Assembly (NCBI GenBank): GCA_050292235.1
Contig: JBNKLG010000018.1
Location: 1-38,751 of the forward strand
Direction of reading: 5' to 3'
Length of the DNA: 38,751 bases
Source: JBNKLG01 sp050292235
Lineage (GTDB): Bacteria; Pseudomonadota; Gammaproteobacteria; Chromatiales; Chromatiaceae
Positions 7,915 to 16,624 of this stretch are shown one piece after another (the stretch's first letter is position 1; each line of letters opens with the position of its first letter). Position numbers and translations under genes: made by a program. The notes beneath the pieces were generated by a model. The model was not told the DNA's origin. It saw nothing but the letters and a program-made list of their open reading frames with translations, and did not search any database.

Positions 7915-9087
7915 TTAACTGCCGCCCAGGCTGATGGCAGCGAAATCGCCACCGTCACCATAGACGTAGAGCAGCCCATCCCTGACGACGGGGGCGGCGG
8001 TGATGGGTGAGCTCCCCACGCGGGTGCGCCCCACCACGGAGCCATCCTCGGTCCGAAGCCAATGCAGATAGCCTTCATAATCCCCCATCACCACATAACC
8101 CCGATAGGGAACGGGCGCGGTCAAACGACGATATTGAAACTGGCTCTGTTTCCAGCCCGAATCCGAGGAGTCCGTATTAAACGACCAGATATGGTCCATG
8201 GCATCGGTAACATAGATATGCTGGCTGTCCCCCGAAAGACCGGAATAGGAAGAGAGGGCCCGGCGCCAACGCACACTGCCATCAGCCAGAGAGATGGCAG
8301 CCAGATCGCCCTGAAAGGTCACCACATAGATGGACTGGTCGATCACCAGGGGATCCGCATCGATATCCACCATGCGATCCAGTTCGGTACGACCCCGGGC
8401 CATACTGACACTGACCTCCCAATTCAACTCGCCATTCTGCAGGCCCAGAGAGGCCAGCTTGCCGTTGGAGAAGCCGCAGATAACGCTGTCACCCACGATA
8501 ACTGGCGAACTGCTGCCCCGCAGGCTGAGCACGGGCACGCTGTGGAAATAGGTCCAGCGCACGGCGCCGGAGGCGGCATCCAGACCGGTCACCTTACCAT
8601 CCAGGGTATGTACCACCACCACGCCTTGAGCCGCTTGGGGCACAGAAAGCACCTCACTGCTGACCCGTGCCCGCCAGCGTTCATCGCCCCTGTCGACACC
8701 CAGGGCGATCACCTCGGCATCCCGGGTACCGACCAGCACCAGACCGGAACCGACACCCGGGCCACCGGAGGCTGGCACATCCAGATCACGACGCCAGATG
8801 ACCTGCCCGCCCCGGGCGTTACGCGCTACCACCTCACCCTCGGCATTGGCCAGATAGACCCGCCCCTCTTCGATAGCAGGGGCCAGTTTCAGTAATTTCT
8901 TGTCCGTACCGCCACCGATCCCACCCTTCCAGACCACTCTGGGCTGGATCTGGTTCTTGACCTCCACCAGCTTGGCCGGTGGCATATTGGGCTTTTCGCT
9001 TTGGAACCAGCCGACCGGGTTCATGGAACCACAACCGCTCAGCAACATAGGCAACACCAGCACAGCGATGAGCGGGTAACGCCCCAT
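7915..9087 (-). CDS. bamB: Outer membrane assembly lipoprotein BamB
   Basis: A 390-residue lipoprotein of the BAM complex, which inserts beta-barrel proteins into the outer membrane; BamB scaffolds BamA from the periplasmic side. The signal peptide ends in a lipobox (LLSGC, Cys near residue 18). The rest consists of PQQ-like beta-propeller repeats, with recurring W-R, G-x-V and L-D-x-x-x-G patterns, ending in LYVYGDGGDFAAISL. The start at 9087 is set by the signal peptide and GAGGAG 7 bases upstream; it overlaps the yfgM stop by one base (TGATG), indicating coupled translation. A longer in-frame extension would destroy the signal peptide. Length matches the E. coli protein (392). Confidence 0.95.
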   Translation of the reverse strand: MGRYPLIAVLVLPMLLSGCGSMNPVGWFQSEKPNMPPAKLVEVKNQIQPRVVWKGGIGGGTDKKLLKLAPAIEEGRVYLANAEGEVVARNARGGQVIWRRDLDVPASGGPGVGSGLVLVGTRDAEVIALGVDRGDERWRARVSSEVLSVPQAAQGVVVVHTLDGKVTGLDAASGAVRWTYFHSVPVLSLRGSSSPVIVGDSVICGFSNGKLASLGLQNGELNWEVSVSMARGRTELDRMVDIDADPLVIDQSIYVVTFQGDLAAISLADGSVRWRRALSSYSGLSGDSQHIYVTDAMDHIWSFNTDSSDSGWKQSQFQYRRLTAPVPYRGYVVMGDYEGYLHWLRTEDGSVVGRTRVGSSPITAAPVVRDGLLYVYGDGGDFAAISLGGS

Positions 9088-9752
9088 CAGTGGCTCTCCT
9101 CGGCACGGCTGGCCGTTTTGCTCTCTTCGGGGATGGTCAACGCCAGATCTTCCAGCTTCCATCGGACCAGATCCGCATCCGGGGTCTTTTCCGCCAAAGC
9201 CAGTTGATAGGCCTGTGAGGCTGCCTTGAGATCGCCCGCTGCCAGGGCAATATCGCCTTTCAAATGCGCTACGCTACCCAGATAGGCCTTGTTGTGAATC
9301 TGATCCAGGTACTTCCTGGCCTCATCCGGACGCTTCAACCCGACCAACAGCCGACCCAGACGCAAACGGGCCAAATCCTGTAGTGCCGCATCACGCCCCT
9401 GGCTGGCCACCCGCTGCAAAGGGGCCTCGGCCTCAGCTTCATGGCCAGAAGCCACCTGGGCCTGAGCCATGTAGAGGGATGCCAGGTCCGAATAATAGGT
9501 ATCCCCGTAGCTATCCAGGATCTGCTTGCCCTGGGTCAGGGCCTGGTCCGTTTTACCCACAGTCAGCTGCTGCTGCATGCTGGCCAGCGCCTGTGCCGCC
9601 CTGGCATTGATATTGGCCCGATGCTGTTCCCAGGCCTTCCAGCCAAACACCACCGATAGCCCAACAATGGCACCCACAAAAACCTGCATGCCATTCTCAC
9701 GCCACCACTTCTTCAAGGCCTCAGCCTGTTGTTCGTCGGTCTCAAAACTCAC
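9087..9752 (-). CDS. yfgM: YfgM family TPR protein (SecYEG ancillary subunit)
   Basis: A 221-residue inner-membrane protein with a short cytoplasmic start, one transmembrane helix at about residues 23-42 and a periplasmic tetratricopeptide-like region. In E. coli YfgM binds the SecYEG translocon and PpiD and helps pass secreted proteins to periplasmic chaperones. The N-terminal pattern (DEQQAEALKKWWRENG, then the helix and WKAWEQ) is the family hallmark. Translation starts at GTG, overlapping the hisS stop as GTGA, so it is probably coupled to hisS. Position between hisS and bamB is conserved in gammaproteobacteria. Confidence 0.92.
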   Translation of the reverse strand: MSFETDEQQAEALKKWWRENGMQVFVGAIVGLSVVFGWKAWEQHRANINARAAQALASMQQQLTVGKTDQALTQGKQILDSYGDTYYSDLASLYMAQAQVASGHEAEAEAPLQRVASQGRDAALQDLARLRLGRLLVGLKRPDEARKYLDQIHNKAYLGSVAHLKGDIALAAGDLKAASQAYQLALAEKTPDADLVRWKLEDLALTIPEESKTASRAEESH

Positions 9753-11023
9753 GCTGTTTGCTCCTGGCCCGAGAAAAACTCTTCGAGCTGCTGCTGGGTC
9801 ATTTCCTGCTGTTCGCCTTGACCCCGTAAAGGTTTCAGGGATATCACGCCCCGGGCCAGTTCATCCTCACCCAGCACCAAAGCGAAGGCGGCACCGCTTT
9901 TATCCGCCCGTTTGAATTGGCTTTTAAAGCTGCCGCCGCCGCAGTTTACTTGCATTCTCAATCCTGGCAAACGGTCACGCAGCCCCTCAGCAAAGGCAGG
10001 ACCCTGGCGCTCTGCCTCTGATCCGGCCAGTATCAGATAGACGTGGGGCGTGGGGGCATCCCCCGCACACCCCTGCTCTTCCAATAGGGCAATGAGGCGC
10101 TCCACACCGAGAGCAAAGCCCACCGCGAAGACCGGCTTGCCACCCAACTGGGCCACCAGGCCGTCATAGCGTCCACCCGCACAGACCGTTCCCTGAGCAC
10201 CCAGTCGCTGGGTAACCCATTCGAACACGGTACGATTGTAGTAATCCAAGCCGCGCACCAAACGGGGGTTCACCCGGTAGGGGAGACCCACGGCATCGAG
10301 GGCTTCCCGCAACTGCCGAAAATGACCGCGACTCTCTTCACCAAGGAAATCGCTCAGGTTGGGCGCTCCGGCAATGATCCCGGCCATTTCGGGGTTTTTG
10401 CTGTCGAGAATGCGCAGGGGGTTGCTCTGCAAGCGCCGTTGGCTGTCTTCATCCAGGCCCTGCTCATGGCTGAGCAGATAGGCCACCAGGGCCTCGCGAT
10501 AGGCCAGACGCTCTTCGGGATCGCCCAGGGAATTGAGCTGCAACTCCAGATCGGTGAGGCCAAGCTGTTGCCAGAGTCGCCGGGTGATGAGGATGGTCTC
10601 CACATCGATATCAGGCCCGGCCATACCAAAAGTCTCGACACCGATCTGATGAAACTGGCGATAGCGACCCTTCTGGGGGCGCTCATGCCGGAACATGGGG
10701 CCAGCGTACCAGAGGCGCTGAGCCTGCTGTAGTAGGCCATTCTCCATACAGGCACGCACACAACCGGCAGTGCCCTCCGGGCGCAGGGTCAGGCTGTCAC
10801 CGTTACGATCCGTAAAGCTGTACATCTCCTTTTCGACGATGTCTGTCACCTCGCCGATGGAACGTTTGAACAGCTCGGTCATCTCCAGCACCGGCATGCG
10901 GATCTCACGATAGCCGTAAACATCCAGTACCTGACGCACCCGCGACTCGAGAAAACGCCACAGAGGCATCTGCCCGGGCAGAATATCGTGCATGCCACGA
11001 ATGGCTTGGAGTTTTTTGGCCAT
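9749..11023 (-). CDS. hisS: Histidyl-tRNA synthetase
   Basis: A 424-residue class II aminoacyl-tRNA synthetase that charges tRNA-His. The N-terminal IRGMHDILPG is the family signature; motif 2 lies around MFRHERPQKGRYRQFHQIGVE; the histidine-specific motifs RGLDYYNRTVFE and CAGGRYDGL are present; the C-terminal anticodon-binding domain contains FKSQFKRADKSGAAFALVLGEDE. The length equals E. coli HisS. The start lies 12 bases after rodZ with no clear ribosome binding site. In E. coli ispG sits between rodZ and hisS; here it is missing. Confidence 0.97.
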   Translation of the reverse strand: MAKKLQAIRGMHDILPGQMPLWRFLESRVRQVLDVYGYREIRMPVLEMTELFKRSIGEVTDIVEKEMYSFTDRNGDSLTLRPEGTAGCVRACMENGLLQQAQRLWYAGPMFRHERPQKGRYRQFHQIGVETFGMAGPDIDVETILITRRLWQQLGLTDLELQLNSLGDPEERLAYREALVAYLLSHEQGLDEDSQRRLQSNPLRILDSKNPEMAGIIAGAPNLSDFLGEESRGHFRQLREALDAVGLPYRVNPRLVRGLDYYNRTVFEWVTQRLGAQGTVCAGGRYDGLVAQLGGKPVFAVGFALGVERLIALLEEQGCAGDAPTPHVYLILAGSEAERQGPAFAEGLRDRLPGLRMQVNCGGGSFKSQFKRADKSGAAFALVLGEDELARGVISLKPLRGQGEQQEMTQQQLEEFFSGQEQTA

Positions 11024-11035
11024 AGAAAATCGGAA

Positions 11036-12412
11036 CTAGGGATCGAGGGTGAATTTCGCCACGCCACCCTGCTGATGGGCAGAAAAATCGTAGGGCTGAC
11101 CATTGACCAGAATACGCACCTTATCCGCCCGGTCAAACCGCACCAGATAGGGAGGCGAACCGGCAAGATGATGCTCTTCACCCTTTCTCAGTTCACCAGA
11201 GAGACGGTATCGGCCGCTGGCATCCTCTATCTCAACCCAACAACTGCCCAACAGCTCCAGCACAATGTCCTTATCTGCGGCTACGGAATCCTGACCAGAG
11301 GCATAGGTCGCATCAGACGACACAGGAACCGGCGCATCCAGGGACTCGGTGAGCGGGGGATCCCCTGGCAAACGACGGGAGGGCGAAGAGAATCCCTGGG
11401 CACGGGGATTCACTGCCCCTTTCGGCGTTGTCTTTTGTTCGGAGCCGGTGATGCGGTGCCAAAGACTCTGAAGATCCTGATAGACATCATTGGGCGATTT
11501 AATCCGGATATTGCCCATCTTGGAGGCACCCCAATAAAGGCCTGCCAAAATGAGCCCCGCAACCAGTACCCAGATAAGCATTCGGCCCACTTTCGCCGTA
11601 GCGCCACTCCCCACTGGAGGATGACTGACACCAGGGAAACTTGGCTTGATGGCCTTGAGGCGACGCAACCCACCCTCATCAGGATTGATCATCACGGGGT
11701 CTGGCAGAGGCTCCTCTAACCGATTCTCCGCTACCCGCATGGCATGAGGACCAACGGGCGTCGTCCGCCGGGGTGTGGGGGCCTTAGTCGGCCTTGGCGG
11801 TGGCGGCTCTGCAGGAATATCTTGCACAGAACCCTGCCTGGGAGCTACGGCAGGTGCTTCCTGGGGCATCCTGACAGCGGGGGGAGGCTCCGGCACCCGA
11901 TCAGGCATTCTGGGAACCTCCGCCTTAGGTGCTGAAGACTTGGCAAACGCCTTCTCCCAACCGGAAAGCGGTTCCCTTTTTTCAGCAGAAGCGACAGGCT
12001 TCTTTTTCGACAAACCTGCAAAAAAACCAGAGGTTTTCTCCCTGATCCCTTCGGAAACCGCGGCTCTCTCGGGAATTTTTCTCTCAGCTTTCTGGACAGA
12101 TTTGGCCTTGGTCACAGCCGAAGGCACTTTCTGGGTAGGGGGAGATCCCATATTGGTCGCCGCCCGATACTCCCTCAGAATATCCTCTTCCGGCTCTCCC
12201 AAAAGATTGGCGTAATTCTTCAGGTATCCCTGCACGAACACAGGGGGGGGTAATCGGGAAAAATCGTTGTTTTCCAGGCCTTCCACAAAACTCTGTTTGA
12301 GGTTCAGTTGTTGAGAGGCCCAGGCCACATCGTGCCCCAGGGCCTGACGGGCCGCTTTCAAACGCTGGCCAGGACCTCGTGCCATCCCCAAAGTCTCTGA
12401 ATATTCTGTCAT
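11036..12412 (-). CDS. rodZ: Cytoskeleton protein RodZ, with long linker
   Basis: A 458-residue bitopic membrane protein that links MreB to the cell-wall elongation machinery and maintains rod shape. The N-terminal Cro/CI-like helix-turn-helix domain spans about 12-85 (GQRLKAARQALG, LPPPVFVQGYLKNYANLLG). A single transmembrane helix lies at about 278-296. The C-terminal periplasmic beta-domain (DUF4115 type) spans about 380-458, with the pattern CWVEIEDASG. Compared with E. coli RodZ (337 residues) the cytoplasmic linker is much longer, roughly 90-275, rich in Pro, Lys and Arg, and likely disordered. The start overlaps the pilW stop as ATGA. Confidence 0.92.
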   Translation of the reverse strand: MTEYSETLGMARGPGQRLKAARQALGHDVAWASQQLNLKQSFVEGLENNDFSRLPPPVFVQGYLKNYANLLGEPEEDILREYRAATNMGSPPTQKVPSAVTKAKSVQKAERKIPERAAVSEGIREKTSGFFAGLSKKKPVASAEKREPLSGWEKAFAKSSAPKAEVPRMPDRVPEPPPAVRMPQEAPAVAPRQGSVQDIPAEPPPPRPTKAPTPRRTTPVGPHAMRVAENRLEEPLPDPVMINPDEGGLRRLKAIKPSFPGVSHPPVGSGATAKVGRMLIWVLVAGLILAGLYWGASKMGNIRIKSPNDVYQDLQSLWHRITGSEQKTTPKGAVNPRAQGFSSPSRRLPGDPPLTESLDAPVPVSSDATYASGQDSVAADKDIVLELLGSCWVEIEDASGRYRLSGELRKGEEHHLAGSPPYLVRFDRADKVRILVNGQPYDFSAHQQGGVAKFTLDP

Positions 12413-13191
12413 GCGCCCTTTTCCATTTGTCGCAAGAGGCTGACCTGTTTGGACTCTGGATACTGCTTCCGAAGCAGATCCCGATACCGGCTTGCCGTTT
12501 TCTTTTGTTTCAATCTGGACTCAATGCGATAGGCCGTCCACAGGGTGCTGGCATTGTGGCGACCCACGCGTTCAAAACGGGAGAGATAGTTTTTGGCCAT
12601 ACCCGTATCGCCCATCTCATATTGGATTTCAGCCATCTGCGCCAAGGCAGGCGGATAGTTGGCATTGGCTGAGAGTGCCTTGCGCAAATAGTCATTGGCC
12701 CGCTGCTTATCACCGTTGGTATAGGCACAGATGCCCGCATTGGTAAAGGCAAACTCGGGCTGCCGGTTCAGAGGATTCGTCACCGCAGCTTCAAAATTCT
12801 TGATGGCCTCATCCACGCGCTTTCTGGTACAGAGAAAGCTGCCATAGGCGTTGAGGGCATAAAAATTCCGCGAATCCAGACTCACCGCTTTTTTGTAGTG
12901 GGTCTCTGCAGGACCATCCTGACCCAATCGTTGGTAGATCAAGGCCAGAACATTATGGGCATTGGCGTCATTCGGGCCCGCGGCCACCGCCTTTTTGCCC
13001 TCTTGAAGAGCAATATCCATGCGATTTTCACGCATATAGGCAATGGCCAAATTGGAATAGATCGAAGAATTGCTATTGAGCTTGGCATGGGGATTGCCGG
13101 CCTGCCCCATCGCATCCACATCGTTCTTATTCTGGGTGTTTGCACAGCCCCCCAGGAGGAGAACAAAACAGAACCATATCAACCCTCTCAT
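12409..13191 (-). CDS. pilW: Type IV pilus biogenesis lipoprotein PilW/PilF
   Basis: A 260-residue outer-membrane lipoprotein with six or so tetratricopeptide repeats; PilF/PilW is the pilotin that localises and multimerises the PilQ secretin of type IV pili. The signal peptide ends in LLGGC (Cys16). TPR patterns such as LAIAYMRENRMDIALQEGKK, NVLALIYQRLGQDGPAETHY and NAGICAYTNGDKQRANDYL are clear. AGGAGG precedes the ATG, which overlaps the rlmN stop as ATGA; the 3' end overlaps rodZ in the same way. No other pilus gene is in the window. Confidence 0.92.
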   Translation of the reverse strand: MRGLIWFCFVLLLGGCANTQNKNDVDAMGQAGNPHAKLNSNSSIYSNLAIAYMRENRMDIALQEGKKAVAAGPNDANAHNVLALIYQRLGQDGPAETHYKKAVSLDSRNFYALNAYGSFLCTRKRVDEAIKNFEAAVTNPLNRQPEFAFTNAGICAYTNGDKQRANDYLRKALSANANYPPALAQMAEIQYEMGDTGMAKNYLSRFERVGRHNASTLWTAYRIESRLKQKKTASRYRDLLRKQYPESKQVSLLRQMEKGA

Positions 13192-14282
13192 GGTCTCGCC
13201 TCCTGTACCGAAACAATCTGTGAATTCGACACCAGACGGCGACGCTTATCCCACACCCGGCCCACCAGTTGACCACAGGCAGCGTCAATATCCTCACCGC
13301 GGGTTTTCCGGGTCATGGAAATAATCCCCGCCCGCATCAGACGCTGACGAAAAGCCTCGACCCGTCCCGCCGGCGAGGCCCGATAGCCACTGCCGGGGAA
13401 GGGATTGAAAGGAATGAGATTCATTTTTGAGGGCACCGGCTCCAACAGACGAATCAGCTGACGCGCATGCTCATCGCTATCGTTAATGCCATCCAGCATC
13501 ACGTACTCCCAGGTGACTTTACGGCGCTTGTCGCCTTCGATATAGCGCTGACAAGCAGGTATTAACTCTTCCAAAGGATATTTTCTATTGATGGGCACCA
13601 ACTGATCACGCAGGGTATTGTTGGGGGCGTGTAAGGAGACTGCCAGGCTGACATCCGCCACCTCTCGCAGCCGCGCCAGGGCAGGAACAATGCCCGAAGT
13701 ACTGATCGTGATCTTGTGTTTGGACAGGCTGTAGCAGAGCGTGTCCTGCATGATATTCAGCGCGCCGATCACATTATCCAGATTGGCCAAAGGCTCTCCC
13801 ATCCCCATCAAGACCACATTGGACACCGGCTTGCCCAAATAGTGCCGCATGATCCACAACTGGCCGACAATCTCCCCCACACTGAGGTTGCGATTAAAGC
13901 CCTGGCGGGCGGTGGAACAAAAGCTGCATTCCAAAGCGCAGCCCACCTGAGAGGAAACACAGAGGGTATGGCGGTTATCATCGGGGATATGGACCATCTC
14001 CACTCGATTGTGGCCATCCAGTGCCAGTGCCAGCTTATGGGTGCCGTCCGATGCCAGCTGATCCCTGGCCAATTGCGGTAAGCGCACCTCAGCCACCTGG
14101 GCCAGTTGTTCGCGCAGGCGCAGACTGAGATCGGTCATGGCGGGAAAATCGCTGACCAAGGGTTTGTGGATCCACTTCAACAGGTTCCGGCCATGAAAGG
14201 CCTTATGCCCAAGAGACTGGACATAGGCCTCCATGGCAGAGCGATCAAAATCGAGTAGGTTGACTTTTTCAGTAGTGGTCAT
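13188..14282 (-). CDS. rlmN: 23S rRNA/tRNA adenine-C2 methyltransferase RlmN
   Basis: A 364-residue radical SAM methyltransferase that makes m2A2503 in 23S rRNA and m2A37 in some tRNAs. The cluster motif is CALECSFC (Cys115, 119, 122). The two catalytic cysteines of the ping-pong mechanism are seen at 108 (TLCVSSQVG) and 336 (DIDAACGQL). GEPLAN and the C-terminal MTRKTRGEDIDAACGQL are family signatures. The start fits the E. coli protein (KVNLLD near the N-terminus) but has no good ribosome binding site. First gene of the rlmN-pilW-rodZ-hisS-yfgM-bamB-der run; a candidate promoter lies at 14326-14354. Confidence 0.97.
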   Translation of the reverse strand: MTTTEKVNLLDFDRSAMEAYVQSLGHKAFHGRNLLKWIHKPLVSDFPAMTDLSLRLREQLAQVAEVRLPQLARDQLASDGTHKLALALDGHNRVEMVHIPDDNRHTLCVSSQVGCALECSFCSTARQGFNRNLSVGEIVGQLWIMRHYLGKPVSNVVLMGMGEPLANLDNVIGALNIMQDTLCYSLSKHKITISTSGIVPALARLREVADVSLAVSLHAPNNTLRDQLVPINRKYPLEELIPACQRYIEGDKRRKVTWEYVMLDGINDSDEHARQLIRLLEPVPSKMNLIPFNPFPGSGYRASPAGRVEAFRQRLMRAGIISMTRKTRGEDIDAACGQLVGRVWDKRRRLVSNSQIVSVQEARP

Positions 14283-14325
14283 GACGCAAGAGGAGGGCCG
14301 ACATCTGCCTTAATCATAGCCAGTC

Positions 14326-14354
14326 AGTTTATCCCAGAGGCAGATTGCAATCAA
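14326..14354 (-). promoter_or_regulatory. Candidate sigma70 promoter for the rlmN run
   Basis: On the minus strand TTGATT (14354-14349) and TAAACT (14331-14326) are separated by 17 bases, four of six matches to each consensus hexamer, with rlmN starting about 44 bases downstream of the -10. It overlaps a 10-base palindrome GATTGCAATC. Consistent with the 125-base gap after relA, the only sizable gap between relA and der. Confidence 0.45.
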
Positions 14355-14370
14355 AAAAGAATGCTTTTTT
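14353..14370 (-). terminator. Weak AT-rich hairpin after relA
   Basis: AAAAAAG-CATT-CTTTTTT on the minus strand forms a 7-bp stem ending in T residues, about 38 bases after the relA stop. The stem is almost entirely A-T, so termination would be weak at best. Confidence 0.3.
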
Positions 14371-14407
14371 CCTAGACAGTTAGCCCGAATACTTCATACA
14401 TTAGGAT

Positions 14408-16597
14408 TTATTTCACCCGCCGCCGCACCTGCATCACATCCGGCAGTTGGGCTATCTTATCCAAAACCCGGCTGAGTTCGCCCATATCTCGGATCTCTGC
14501 GGTAAAGCGAAAATCCGCCCGGTCACGCTTGGGGCTACTCTGACTGGAGACCCCGAGCACGTCCACATCCTCGGCTGAGAAAATGGCGGAGATGTCCCGC
14601 AGCAGACCACGGCGATCACCGGCACTGATGAGAATATCCACGGCATAGCGTTCATCGCCTTTGGTCTCTCCCCAATCGGCCTGGATCAGGCGGTCCCGAT
14701 CCGCCTCCGGCAGCTTGGACACCACCGGGCAATCCTGACGATGCACCGTCACCCCCTTGCCCCGGGTAATGAAACCGATGATGGGGTCGCAGGGGACAGG
14801 CTTACAACACTTGGCCAGGTTATAGAGCAAGTCATCCATGCCCGCCAGCATCACTGCCCCAGCCCGCTTTGAGGCATTTTTTCGCTGGGGTGAACGAACG
14901 GGCAGAGAAACCGGCTCCGAATCAGGTTTCGGCCGCTCCCTGCGTCCCAGACTGTTGGCCACCTGCACCGGAGACAGCTCACCGTTGCCGATGGCCACCA
15001 GCAGGTCGTCCATCTTCTTGAAATTGAACTGCCCCGCCACCTGACTCAAATCGGGGTGTTTCAGACCCAGACGCTCGATCTCGCGATCCAGACTGGCCCG
15101 TCCCATGGCGAGATGCTGCTCGGCGTTCTGTTGCTTGAACCACTGACGCACCCGACTGCGAGCACGAGAGGTCTTGAGATAGCCGCTGTGGACAGAGAGC
15201 CAGTCGCGACTGGGACCACCGTTTTTGACCGTCATCACCTCAACGGTCTCACCGCTGCTGAGGCCATAGGTCAGCGGTACGATACGCCCGTCCACCTTGG
15301 CGCCACGGCAGCGATGACCCACATCGGAATGGACGGCATAGGCGAAATCCAGCGGCGTCGCCCCCGCCGCCAGTTCGATCACCTTGCCCAGGGGGGTCAA
15401 CACATAGATGCGGCTCGGTTCCAGGCCGTCTTTGAACTGCTCCGCGAAATCCTGGCCTGCCGCCTCTTCCTTCAGTTCAAGCCACTGACGCATCCACTCC
15501 AGACGACGCTGAAACTCCGCATCATGGCCACGACTCTCCTTATAGGCCCAGTGGGCCGCCACCCCGCGCTCGGCATGCTGGTGCATTTCGTAGGTGCGTA
15601 TCTGCACCTCCAGAGGCTTGTCCTCCGGCCCGATCACCGCCGTATGCAGGGAGCGATAGAGATTGGATTTCGGGGTAGCGATGTAGTCGTCGAATTCACC
15701 GGGGATATAGCGCCACAACCCATGCACCAGCCCCAGCACGGCATAACACTCGGCCAGCGTATTGACCAGAATACGCACCGCCAGCAGATCAAAGATCTGA
15801 TCGATATCCACCTTTTTGCGCTGCATCTTTTTCCAGATGCTGTAGATGTGTTTGGGACGGCCGGCGATGTTCGGCTCAATTCCGGCCTCGCGGCATTTTT
15901 CGGTGAGTAGGCCGATGACCTGATTGATGTACTCCTCGCGCTCGGTCCGGCGACCATCCAGACTCTTGGCAATGCGCTGGTACGCCTCCGGCTCCAGGTA
16001 GCGCAGGATGAAATCCTCCAGCTCCCACTTGATGCGCCAGATACCCAACCGATTGGCCAGGGGGGCATGCAGCTCCCGGGTCTCCAGGGCGAGGAGGCGG
16101 CGTACCTCGGTATCTTCCTGCTTCAGCTGCCGCATCTGATGCAGACGTTCCGCCAGCAGAACGACCACCACCCGCACATCGCTGGCAATGGACAACAGCA
16201 TGCGCCGCAGATTCTCGGTATGGGCCTCTACCGAGGCCAAACTCTGACCGGCATGCACCTCAGCCAGCGCCCCCAGCTTGCGCAGATCGGCCAGCATCGG
16301 GCAGAGCACCGCATCCAGGACCTCGCCACAGGCCGACACCTCGATGGGCAACTGGGTGATGTGTACCAGCGCCACCGCCAGGGTCTCATCGTCCATCTCC
16401 AGCTCATGGAGAATGTCGGTCACCGCCAACCCCTGCAGCAGGGTCTCCGGCAGCAAGTCGGTACAGAGGCCGCAGGCCTTGCGTAACAGAGGCAATCGCT
16501 GGGCACCCCGTTCCCGCTCCAGCAGCGAGACCCAATCGGAAACCGCCTCGGCATCCAGGGCCCCGGCGTCAGGCAGACGGGCAACCAAACTGACCAC
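14408..16597 (-). CDS. relA: GTP pyrophosphokinase RelA ((p)ppGpp synthetase)
   Basis: A 729-residue long RSH protein that makes (p)ppGpp in the stringent response on ribosomes stalled by uncharged tRNA. The N-terminal hydrolase-like domain lacks the HD signature: the usual LLHDVVEDT region reads LVHITQLPIEV, so hydrolysis is probably lost, as in RelA of gammaproteobacteria. The synthetase domain has EFDDYIATPK and EVQIRTYEMHQHAERGVAAHW; the usual NGYQSIHT is NLYRSLHT. Then follow TGS (about residues 400-465), the zinc-finger-like CCKPVPCDPIIGF and an ACT domain at the C-terminus. Translation most likely starts at GTG 16597: the stop of the DUF1015 gene lies in frame 27 bases upstream. The ribosome binding site is weak. 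Confidence 0.93.
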   Translation of the reverse strand: MVSLVARLPDAGALDAEAVSDWVSLLERERGAQRLPLLRKACGLCTDLLPETLLQGLAVTDILHELEMDDETLAVALVHITQLPIEVSACGEVLDAVLCPMLADLRKLGALAEVHAGQSLASVEAHTENLRRMLLSIASDVRVVVVLLAERLHQMRQLKQEDTEVRRLLALETRELHAPLANRLGIWRIKWELEDFILRYLEPEAYQRIAKSLDGRRTEREEYINQVIGLLTEKCREAGIEPNIAGRPKHIYSIWKKMQRKKVDIDQIFDLLAVRILVNTLAECYAVLGLVHGLWRYIPGEFDDYIATPKSNLYRSLHTAVIGPEDKPLEVQIRTYEMHQHAERGVAAHWAYKESRGHDAEFQRRLEWMRQWLELKEEAAGQDFAEQFKDGLEPSRIYVLTPLGKVIELAAGATPLDFAYAVHSDVGHRCRGAKVDGRIVPLTYGLSSGETVEVMTVKNGGPSRDWLSVHSGYLKTSRARSRVRQWFKQQNAEQHLAMGRASLDREIERLGLKHPDLSQVAGQFNFKKMDDLLVAIGNGELSPVQVANSLGRRERPKPDSEPVSLPVRSPQRKNASKRAGAVMLAGMDDLLYNLAKCCKPVPCDPIIGFITRGKGVTVHRQDCPVVSKLPEADRDRLIQADWGETKGDERYAVDILISAGDRRGLLRDISAIFSAEDVDVLGVSSQSSPKRDRADFRFTAEIRDMGELSRVLDKIAQLPDVMQVRRRVK

Positions 16598-16624
16598 GGA
16601 AGTCTTATCCGTTAATGCCAGGCG

